Positions 55,453 to 64,000 of a DNA stretch of 64,000 nt are shown here, in pieces. Within the stretch, counting starts at the first letter, position 1. Each line of letters starts with the position of its first letter. Made by a program: the position numbers and the translations under genes. The notes under the pieces are model-generated. The model ran no database searches, was not told the origin of the DNA, and saw nothing but the letters and a program-made list of their open reading frames with translations. Source of the DNA: Myrica gale (taxonomy: Eukaryota > Streptophyta > Magnoliopsida > Fagales > Myricaceae); the NCBI GenBank assembly GCA_963930655.1, contig OZ005610.1:12405001-12469000 (forward strand), in the 5' to 3' direction.

Positions 55453-55754
55453 CTCTTTTTTATTTATTTTAATAATATAAATAAAAATGCGACAATCTTA
55501 TCTTAAAGAGAATTGAGCCTTTAACTTAAAATTTTGCTGGGTTAGGATTTTTACCCTAACCATACATACTTTTTCTTTTCTTTTTTTAATATAAGAAAAA
55601 ACAGCGTCGTTCTCTTCTTAAAGAGAACCACTCCTTTTTGCTAGGGTTAAGGTAAAAGCTCTTTGCAAGTTTGCACTTCGAAGTTCGGCGACACTCCTTC
55701 AGAAATTAGTACAACAGAGCCTCTGACCCAATCACCCTCTCCTCCCTCTCTAGT

Positions 55755-58179
55755 AGTGGCGGAACCAAGATTAAAAGTCAATCATGAAGAACTTTTGAAG
55801 CGAAATGATTGAATTTTTTTCATACATAATAATAAAAATTGTCTTAGAATTACAATATCAAAAATTAAAAACTAAAAATATTAAAATACACATATCGTAC
55901 TATATACTACAACTGAGAGGGGACAATTGGATCCTGTGTTTCTGCATCTTCTGAAAATGTTGCAAAACGACTTCATTCTCTATAGTTTCAAAAAATTTCC
56001 ACTTGATGTACACTATCATGCAATCATTCATCCAGTCATCTCTCATCCTATTACGCAAATCAGTCTTGATAATCTTCATCGCAGAGAACACTCTCTCAAT
56101 GGTTGCAGTCGCAACTCTTAAGACTAATGTCAACTCAATAAGCTGATAAACGAGTGAATACAAAATATTCTTTCTGGTCTCAACCATCTTCAAAGCAAGA
56201 CCTCCAATATCTTGAATCCCAGAAAAAGCATCATGCAATCTAACATCTCTAATGTAGGTGTCAAGCTGATCTCTAACAAACAACTTCTCAGTTGTTGAGA
56301 AATCTTCGGGATAAAACTCAACAAGACGACATAACCTATCAAGATCAAATGTTGAGAATGAGTCCCTTGGATCAAGACATGTCATGCAAAGAAGTAACTT
56401 CGTACTTGCTTCTGTGAAATGATCATTCATCTCTTGAGCAATTAAATCAATAACCTGACAAAACACTTGCACACGAAAATAATGCAAATAAGTAATTGTT
56501 TGCCCTCCATGCCTTGAACGACCACGAGTTAGTATAATATCTTTTATATTGGGCACATTGATAGAATTATTCAAACAAAATGTTTTGACTTGTTCCAAAA
56601 ATTCATCACATCCTATCTCCCTCAACTCCTGCAACCGTTCCCTAACAACTCTAACCAAACTCATAGCATTAACAATCTCTTGATCCTTTCGTTGTAAAGC
56701 TTGTGACAATGCATTTGTAATTACTATTATCTTCTTTAACAAATACATAGCAAATACAAATCCATAGTTTTGCATCTTATCCATCAAGCTCTTAGTCATG
56801 GCTCTTTGCTCTGGGCAAGTATCATCCTCATTTATGTTTTCAAGAACGTCCAACACTGCTGACCACATAGCAAAGAGACGTGTTGTTGTGGTGTAGTATG
56901 AACCCCAATGAGTGTCACTTACAATGTTAAGGGAATTAAAAACCAATAAACAAATAAAGGGAAAATGAAGGGTCTAAAATATTGTAATGAGATATAATAA
57001 TCAACGAGTATCACCTAGTCGTCAAGACTGGTTTCTTGATTTTTGCCCATTTCAATAGAAATCTCTCCATTTTCCAACCTCTCCAGTATCTTCTCATGTT
57101 GACAACCCATGGCTTGCAAACAATTTGTCTATAGCATCTTTCAAAGATTGAGAGCAAGTATTAGAAACATGTTCCACACCAAGAAACATTTCAATCACCT
57201 GTCCACATTTGTTCACATATCTCAAAACCACTGTCATTTGCTCGTTCACTGAATTATCTCGAGACTCATCAACCATAAGAGAAAAAATGTTTTCAATATC
57301 TTTAATAATGGCAATTGTGGTCTCTGTTGCACAAGCATTCACCAATTATTTCTTTGTTTTTGGAGAAGTCATTTGATTGTTTCCAAGAGCATAACTCTTA
57401 ATGTGGACAAGTCATTTGGTTGTGGACCGGTACCCACCCCAAAGTCATTTGATTGTTTTAAGGAGCATTACTCTTAAATTCACAATTTCACCCAAAAAAA
57501 ATCATTCATTATTGGACATTGATCCGCCCTTCAAAATCAAAATTATCAAATCCAACATAATTTATTTATAATTTTATTATCTCTTATCAAGAGGTTTGTG
57601 GCGCTAGCGCGTCGAACGACGGTGGCTGCACGGCAGGGAGGAGAAAATTTTAGAAGTGAGGCATGAGGCATAGAGAGAATCAGATTTATAGAAGTGGGAA
57701 AACAACTAGACTAGTGAGAACTGATAAGAAAGGAAGCCGGAAGTAAAGGCTGAAAGCCATACCTGGGAGGCTGGGCGGCGCGCGCTGTCGTGTGTTTGTG
57801 AAAGAGAAAATTTGTGAGAGAGGAGGCGCTGAGAGAGGCACGAATAGAATTAAATAAGGTTAAAAAATTGAAACGATGCGTAACGTGCGTTTTTGGCTTC
57901 AGCGGCGTGAGAGAGAGGGCTGAGAGCAGATGCACGATTCTAAGGCCTGAGGGTGAGAAAAATAAAACGGTATGGGCTGTGGAATGTTTGTGGGTTTGGG
58001 GCTCAAAAATTAAAACCCTGGAGGAAACTTCATTTATTCGGAGAAGGAAGCTTCATTTGGCCCGTGTCCTGGGCTCAACCATGGCGGGCCCATACCAACC
58101 TATTTATAAATAAAAAAACGTGTGAAAATTTATTTTGGGCGGAGCCAACCATGGTTCGCTATGGCTTGGTTCCTCCCTG
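55755..58179 (-). mobile_element. hAT transposon, ZMYM1-like, copy 2 (decayed)
   Basis: Collinear with the element at 15759-18343. Left end TAGTGGCGGAACCAAGATTA, right end CTTGGTTCCTCCCTG: worn inverted repeats of the family. The transposase remnant is on the minus strand (55900-57345). The leader region with GAGAGAGAGGGCTGAGAGCAGATGC matches copy 1 almost base for base. The two copies lie 40 kb apart in the same orientation. No clean TSD. Confidence 0.8.
55900..57345 (-). pseudogene. hAT transposase (ZMYM1/DUF4371 type), copy 2, broken
   Basis: The 5' piece (57345-57094) is DUF4371: NIFSLMVDESRDNSVNEQMT, VVLRYVNKCGQVIEMFLGVE, SLKDAIDKLFASHGLS. A deletion then removes the DGASNM and HCFAHQLQL segments, and reading jumps to QHEKILERLENGEIS. 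A putative intron (57014-56919) follows, whose acceptor AG has been damaged. The long frame 56946-55900 (348 codons) starts SDTHWGSYYTTTTRLFAMWS and ends with the hAT C-terminal dimerisation region: ELTLVLRVATATIERVFSAM, IKTDLRNRMRDDWMNDCMI. This copy keeps the C-terminal block lost in copy 1 but lacks the middle. Non-functional as it stands. Confidence 0.88.
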
Positions 58180-59832
58180 GCTTTCTTCAATGACAAACTG
58201 TCTTCTTTACCCTGTTCTTCTTCTAATTCTTCTTCTTCTTCCTCTTCCTCTCCATCTTTTTCTCTCCTGTTAAGCACTCTAGAAGAAATCTAACTCAATT
58301 AGGATCTGCATGCAGGCGGGTATACCAATAGAATGAAATGATCATTAAAGCAATCCCGTTCCTTCAAGCCATTTATAACAAAGAATTTTTCGTATGAAAA
58401 AATAATCAAGAATAAAATCGGAAATAGAAAATAGAAAATCAACTGAAAAATATGTTTTTTGGTTAATAAGCATATAATAAGAGCCATTTCTTCAGCTTAA
58501 TTATATGTTTTTTGGTTTTTAGTTTTACTTTTATTTTACATTTCAAGTTATCATTTTTGGCTTGTCTTAGCTTCATGTGTTTCTATTTGAAGGTTTTTTA
58601 GCTAGGAGCTCTGTTTTTATTTTATTCTGTATTTGTTAATGTTATATTCATTTACATATGTCCTCTCTTTGAGGTTTTATTATACATGGTTAATTCGATT
58701 ATCTTTTACTTTCTATTATAGTTCTTTTACAGGGACGTTATTTCTGTATTCCCATGGGGTTTTCTGCAGAATCTATGTGCTAGCTGCAGAGGAAAGTTTA
58801 CCCAAAATTGTTTCGGGATTTTGCTGCAGAATCCGTTTGCTGTGCTTGCTGCTGCGTGCTTACGCTTGGTATTGAATTCCGTATTTCGATCCTTCGCAGT
58901 TGCTGAATTGTACTCTTTCGAGCTTGATTAGAAGACATGCATACTGGTGCTTGTGCATTTTCGTCCCCAAACAATATATGTTCTTCCGCATAATCCAAGC
59001 GGCCACACAAGGCCACCACCGACATTCTTTTCCATCAAATTCACTGAAAACATAGCATAGCATCTCCAACTTCCATTTTCATCCTTCCACATACTCCACC
59101 TCAGTGCTCTATTGCTTCCTCAAATCTAGGCATAAAGTTTCTGTTAACTAGTTCTTCTGCATAGGAGGCCTCCAGCTTTCAAGTTTCAACCGTGCATTGA
59201 ATTCTTTTCTGATAAAAAAAGATTTCAATGCACGGTTGAAACTTGAAAGCTGGAGGCCTCCTATGCAGAAGTACAAGCATGCATTGAAATCAAAGATATA
59301 TATTCTTCATTAAACATCTTACAAAGACAGTTTTGGATAAAAAACAAAAAAAAAAATCATCGCCAAACTTCTAACTGGAAAATGATTAGTATGTTGTGTT
59401 GTTGTTCTAGTAAAAAATGATGAGAACGTTTGGAAAAGGCAGAGAGATTAGGATCTCTTAAGGGCTTACATGTTATGGACACATTGAGAACGTTAGGAAA
59501 ATCACAGGTTATCCTCAGCGAAGGGGTGCATACTAATCATAATAAATGGCCAAAAAAGCCTTCATACAGTACTTGTCAATGTTACAGAAAGATACTCAAT
59601 TATAACAACTCAGTAATCAAGAAAAATCCAAGAGGCTTTCCTAGTCATCCAAAACAAACCAAATGAGCATTTCTTGCTCATATAATACAATAACAAACAG
59701 AAATAAAGTAGAAACCAGGGAGAGGGAGGAAGAATTCTAGTTACTTCCATGAGGCATAAAGGAGCATAATTAGCTGAATGCAAATTCCATGAGCAGCCAT
59801 GAGAAAACAAGAAAAGTACGAACCCACCGACT
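58180..59832. other. intergenic stretch with one perfect hairpin
   Basis: About 1.65 kb. TTCTTCTTCTTCCTCTTCC near 58225 is a simple CT run. 58500-59100 has overlapping frames of 60-80 codons on both strands without recognisable domains; the minus-strand frame 59025-58798 is Gln/Ser-rich. The 118-bp perfect hairpin at 59154-59271 is listed separately. 59300-59830 may include the 3' untranslated end of the small gene that follows on the minus strand. Confidence 0.4.
59154..59271. repeat. perfect 48-bp inverted repeat (hairpin)
   Basis: The left arm 59154-59201 (starting CTTCTGCATAGGAGGCCTCC) and right arm 59224-59271 (ending GGAGGCCTCCTATGCAGAAG) are exact reverse complements over all 48 positions, with a 22-nt A/T-rich loop. 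The arms are not AT-rich and are unlike the surrounding MITEs. No TSD is evident. Transcribed from either side, it would form a small-RNA-type stem-loop. Confidence 0.95.
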
Positions 59833-61318
59833 TCAGTGAGGGAAATAATCTTTTAAGACCTGGTTTTTCTGTTCTAGCTTTGCATTCCTTCGCCAATTTT
59901 CTACTGCATTTCGAACTGTAGCATGTGCCTGGCGTGTCTCCTCAGCAGAGAACTTGTGTTCAATAATTCCCAAAGGTCCAGGCTGTAGTACATTTATCAC
60001 AGTTTCCATCTCTTGCTCCAGCTGCCTGTGCAAGAAAAAAAAACAGCTTAAAAGACCCAAAACATGAAACATTTTGATGGTGCAACTTCCTATTATGTCT
60101 TAGGAGAACTCACCCCAAAAGATAGCTCGCACGAGAGGGAGCTCAAGGCATATAAACTCCACATTGACAGTCCATACTACTAATGAGACGGATCTCATAC
60201 TACCAAATAGTCCATAACATTCCACTACGCTCTACAGCCCTAGCGTCCACATGGACTGGCTATGCACTAGGCCTTCTTAGTCACGGTTATGCCGGCATCA
60301 TCATCCACGCCGCACAATTATAACTGGAAGGCATGATGTAGTCTATAATATCATTTGTTATGTGCCTTAATAGAACTCAACTAGGGGAGAGAACCCAAGT
60401 CATACAAACCCCACATTGGCAGCTAATATTAGTAATGTGGGACAATCTAAGACGGATCTCATACTATCAAATGGTCTATAACACTTCCACAAATACATGA
60501 CAAGAAAAGCCATATAGCCCACATTCAAATAGACACAAAAGACAGAAGTCATTGAAACAGTTGATAGCAAAGGTATAAATCTCCTGTTTCCAGTGAAAAC
60601 CATTACACCCGAACCCTACTTCACACTTCTCCGGTGATCCCACACCAGATCCTGGCTGCACAAATTAAAATGCTAGGAAAGATAAACGGAACCCAGCAAA
60701 TTTCACCAAGCATTTTTGCTATTTTCAAGTTACATATGGAGGCCGTACATGCTCTTCAAAAATAGAAGGGGGAAAACATTTCTCTAAGTATTCTATAGAC
60801 AGACTCTCGTTCTTCATTAGGAGACCAAATTCCTAATCTTCATAGCGAATTTAATCGTGGTCACTTATAACTTCGGGTTTGGAATGCAATTAATTAGTCA
60901 GCAGCAATATATATTGACCATCCAAACTCACCCCCCACCCCAAAAAGCAGTGCCTATATACGTAACATAATTCAGACATTTAGACTCTAATCACTCTTGA
61001 TGAACTTGTTTCCGCAGTGATTTGATCTACCAGAAATCAGAGAATGAAAAGGCTTCGATTAATCATACAGAAAGCAGCGTTTTCCCCTTAACCTAAAACT
61101 CTTGGTCAAGTAGTTGTATTAGCCACAATCGGAAAGGAGGGTTCTATCTTATCGGGCCCCGAACCGTGAGGAAAAATCGGAACAACAATGTTACAGAGGA
61201 AAATTATTTTCTTTCCACAAAACTTTTTCAGGAACCAAAAAAAGATCGTCATTCGGCAGTACCTGAAGAGCTTCGTAAAGGGCAAGGAGTTCCCTAACCG
61301 AGAAAGAAATATCGTCAT
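59833..61318 (-). CDS. small conserved-looking protein of unknown function, two exons
   Basis: Proposed join: exon 1 61318-61263 (ATG to CTCTTCAG|GTACTG) and exon 2 60025-59833 (TTGCACAG|GCAGCTGG to TGA). Phase agrees (AG + G gives Arg), for 82 residues: MTIFLSRLGNSLPFTKLFR, QLEQEMETVINVLQPGPLGI, IEHKFSAEETRQAHATVRNA, VENWRRNAKLEQKNQVLKDY, FPH. The N-terminus could be an amphipathic or organelle-targeting segment. The rest is helical, with heptad-like charged residues suggesting a coiled coil. No catalytic motif is visible and I cannot name the family. The 1.24-kb intron carries a TRIM-like insertion. Splice sites are predicted from the sequence only; an in-frame TTG further upstream and extra exons cannot be excluded. 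Confidence 0.65.
60101..60485 (-). mobile_element. TRIM-like element in the intron, antisense to none
   Basis: Two related direct repeats of about 120 bp lie at about 60101-60223 and 60361-60485. On the minus strand they begin TGTTATRGACYATTTG, then GTATGAGATCCGTCT, and share CAATGTGG...TTCT. The internal part of about 135 bp has no gene. It lies on the same strand as the host gene. The TSD and primer site were not clear, so the boundaries are approximate. Confidence 0.55.
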
Positions 61319-62154
61319 GTCCGCCGGAAGATGCACCGTTTCTATTCCCACCAACGAACGGCAGCTGCGGTCCTGTGGAGCAAACTTCTTCCAGAATCCA
61401 GACTCCAGTGAGTATTGGCTTACTGATGACCGCCCTCTCGGACGACGCCGTTTAATTCAATAATCAAAGTTATTTGGTAAAAAAAAAAGTAAAACTGGAA
61501 AAAGAAAAGTTATAAGAATCTCTGGTTCCGTAGACCAGCGCCTTATCCATTGGGCCTAGGAGTTCGTTATAATTTGAAGCAACCAAAAACTAAATAACAT
61601 AATATAAATTAATCAAAACACAAGATAATTCAGGTTGAGAACTGGACTCCTATAACCAATGGAAAGCGCTCTAAATCCTGTTCTGGTCTTGTCCACTAGT
61701 TCTCCAGATAAATGTTTAGTAAATGATATGCTAGACATCAAGGCTAGTTCGGCTTACCTTGGCTTTGCCTTGTAATGTTTCTGGTTCACTTATCACTGAG
61801 AAAGAGTCCCGGTAGTTTTGTCTCTTACCCTCTTCGGAAAATGACTCTGTAAATGTGTTCTATTTGCTCAAGACGACAATGGAACTCGTACCAATAAGAT
61901 TTGATCCTGCAACAGTTTTCCTTTTTTTTCATTAATTTCATCTCCATATTCTGAGGATTCTCACACATCCGGGCATTCCTCTTACCATACAATTTGGATT
62001 TGAGTTCCTGCCTGCCTCCCTAGCCCCATGTAGAAGGCACCGAACACAATAACCCACCCTGGACCCAACACTCGAAAACTATATCAATCTGACACTAGCC
62101 ACAATCACACTAGATATACTATACACTCTTTGCTTAGTTTACACATTTACAGAG
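61319..62154. other. intergenic region between the small gene and the NPH3-like gene
   Basis: About 840 bp. It holds the presumed promoter and leader of the small minus-strand gene, the tRNA-Arg-like fragment (61521-61560) and, near 61900-62154, the 3' untranslated end of the NPH3-like gene. No further open frame of note. Confidence 0.5.
61521..61560 (-). pseudogene. tRNA-Arg(ACG)-like fragment
   Basis: The minus strand reads GGCCCAATGGATAAGGCG followed by CTGGTCTACGGAACCAG: the D-arm and complete anticodon arm of plant tRNA-Arg with loop CTACGGA (anticodon ACG), then AGATTCT. The T-arm (GGTTCGA) and a matching acceptor stem are absent; the sequence runs on as TATAACTTTTC. It is a truncated tRNA gene or a tRNA-derived retroposon head. 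Confidence 0.65.
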
Positions 62155-64000
62155 TCATGAAACTGAGTGACGCCTTCGCTTCTGAAACGGAAATCGACTC
62201 TCCGTGTTAGCCTTACCTCCTATCGGCTTAATGTCATTAATCCGAAACAGGGAATTGAGCTTGCTTAGTTTTTTGGTGAATGACTTAAATAGCTTATTGG
62301 CAGGATGGGACTTGACAAGCTCCTGCTTCATAGACACATGGTCTTTCTCCAAGTCCGTTAGCCTCATTCTCATTCTTGCAACTTCGAGCTTCAGCTCTCG
62401 GTTCTCTCTTCTCACTGACGCATAATTATCCCTTGGTGAGATGGCTCCGCTTCCTGAACGTTGTGGGAATTGACCGTTGATTGAGCCAAAGAAGAACTGG
62501 TTCTGACCACCGTTCATAGCATTGCGAAGCCTGATTTGTTCGAAGTATAGGACTTGGACCGCCATCTGCACAGGTAGCCTTTCATTTTGTGATGCATGAC
62601 TGCAAGCTTCTTGGGATAGCTTCTGACAGTCAATTGTTTTGCAGAGTCGGTAGCGTTCAGAGTCCTTACTATTTGGATGAACCTATAATTAGAAGCACAA
62701 GCAGGTCCTCAAAACTCTGAAACGAGAAATCTAAAATATGCATGTGATATCCTTCGCAAGTACTTAGGACAGACAGAGAGAGAAAGTAGCTCACTTTGAG
62801 GAAGATATCCACTGCTCTGTACAGTCCATCACTTACTACACGAGCATGGTCTGGAAGCAGTTCTGCTAATGCTATGAACTTTGATGGTGTCAAGTTTGAG
62901 TCTAGTGCAACTTCTGCAAGATAATTGTCCAATAATTTCGATACCTTGAGAATAGAACTTTGTTTAGGAGATCCAGGGCTGTCAAAGTCATATACCATTT
63001 CAATTTCATCCCTCAAGTGGTTATCTTCGTCATCATCCTCGTCCAAGTTCAGAAAAATGGAGAATATCCTCAAGATTGAATCTGTATCGTATATTGTGCT
63101 GTGGTTGTGACCATGTGAGTTCGCAGGAATTAGGATGTCCTCGAGAATTGCCTGATCCAGTTGCAGACCAATTCTCCTTTCCAAATCCGATCTGCAAGAA
63201 GTGGATGCTGATGCCGCTATTGCTGTTTTCAACAAACTTGAAAGAAATGCCATTGGGACTGGGCTCTTCCTTGATTGGGTCGGTAATAAGCTAACTATTG
63301 CTTCAACAATAACTCTTTGCTTCTTCTGCACTTCCAAATCCAAAAGACTTCCTTTCACTAGGTTGGGGTCCCTGGCAACAAGTCCTTGAAGAGAATTGTG
63401 GGCGTAGTTTATCAAGATTTTGCTAATCATATCCTGTTTGAGACCATTAGATTTTACAGCAGACAGAACCCGTTGAAAGAACTCAAGTTTAAGCACTGTG
63501 AGTGACTTCCCCCACCAGTCTGCTGGAGTTTCCGTCTCCATGTTTGGGATAGTTTTTGAGGGGAAGTTATGGTCAAGTTTTAACAAGCCGGAGGTGAGCT
63601 GCTCTTTGCACGCATTGCTGGCAATTGCGTTTATGAGCCTGGTAACCAGGTTGATCTCTTCGGATATGGGTAATAGGCTTTCACAACGGTGAAGAACAGA
63701 TATTGAGCTCGATATATTTGGAAGCACCATCTCCTTTAGATATGCTTCAGTTCGAATTTCCATGTTTTTCTCCACAAACTCGTCCGTCATTTCCAGGAAA
63801 TGAGCTGTGCAACGTAGCATAGCCACATTTGACAGTGTAATCTCAACATTTACTCCATAACAGAACTTTGCAGCTAGCTCAAATCCCTCTGCTCCACCAG
63901 GAACAGCAAGGAGATTTATGCATGAGACTTTTGAATCTTTTGCTTCCAGAAACATTTTCCTAATTCGTCCACTCTTAGAAACCAGAGGAAACTGCAAAAG
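62155..64000 (-). CDS. NPH3-domain (NRL family) protein, 3' part; 5' exons outside window
   Basis: Exons 63991-62795 and 62682-62155. The first begins after TTTTGCAG (acceptor) with FPLVSKSGRIRK and ends at AAA|GTGAGC. The second starts after CTAATTATAG with VHPNSKDSER and ends at TGA. The usual N-terminal BTB/POZ start lies beyond the right edge; its tail (INLLAVPGGAEGFELAAKFC) is present. The NPH3 domain follows: TPADWWGKSLTVLKLEFFQR, then KFIALAELLPDHARVVSDGL, YRAVDIFLK and RLCKTIDCQKLSQEACSHAS, QNERLP, all typical. A C-terminal coiled coil (RRENRELKLEVARMRMRLTD) and a basic tail ending KRRRHSVS complete it. NRL proteins are plasma-membrane-associated scaffolds, often substrate adaptors of CUL3 ubiquitin ligases, in phototropin, auxin-transport or immune signalling. 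Which member this is cannot be told here. No break was seen. Confidence 0.95.

Noticed and set aside
15759-58179. The two similar hAT copies as ends of one 42-kb composite or segmental duplication
   Set aside because: Similarity stops at the element termini and the flanks are unrelated, so these are separate insertions.
58798-59069. Two overlapping minus-strand frames of 69-75 codons
   Set aside because: Both frames are open over the same DNA and neither has a recognisable motif, so this is probably chance.

Overview
The window is nuclear DNA from a flowering plant, most likely a woody eudicot. The evidence is AT-rich intergenic sequence, spliced genes, a miR169 precursor, CC-type glutaredoxins, an NPH3-family gene and dense plant transposable elements. 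A Fagales-type tree would fit, but that is a guess. Everything was read by eye without searches; boundaries without a stated target-site duplication (TSD) or splice site are approximate.

Layout. 0-2.6 kb: a 144-bp tandem duplication, a complete 354-bp TRIM retroelement, then a TATA box followed by two tandem miR169-type hairpins. 2.6-5.15 kb: a gutted Ty1/copia element on the minus strand. 5.2-15 kb: mostly gene-free AT-rich DNA with MITE and transposon ends. 15.8-18.3 kb: a decayed hAT transposon with a ZMYM1-like transposase. 20.3-30.2 kb: a decayed Ty3/gypsy Athila-type element with PBS, gag, protease, RT, RNase H, integrase, PPT and two LTRs. 30.3-32.4 kb: a copia-type LTR with a tandemly duplicated 3' part. 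35.5-45.2 kb: a small CC-type glutaredoxin cluster on the minus strand, with one intact gene, one 5' fragment split up by transposons and one copy with a premature stop. 46.4-53.2 kb: a nest in which a ZMYM1-type hAT element contains an Ac-like hAT element (itself holding a Mutator-type MITE) and a very young TRIM. 53.5-58.2 kb: a 1.6-kb inverted-repeat MITE, a small foldback MITE and a second ZMYM1-type hAT copy. 59.8-61.3 kb: a small two-exon gene of unknown function. 62.2 kb to the right edge: the 3' part of an NPH3-domain gene that continues outside the window.

Probable working host genes are MIR169 (post-transcriptional control of NF-YA mRNAs), the glutaredoxin at 35.5 kb (a TGA-factor-type nuclear redox adaptor), the small gene at 59.8-61.3 kb and the NPH3-like gene. 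They do not form a pathway; the rest is repeat sediment. The items most worth checking are the glutaredoxin active site with an inserted serine, a perfect 48-bp hairpin at 59.15 kb, a GC-rich 1.08-kb retroposon with a 17-bp TSD, a candidate newly formed intron inside the hAT transposase, and the tandem miR169 precursors.
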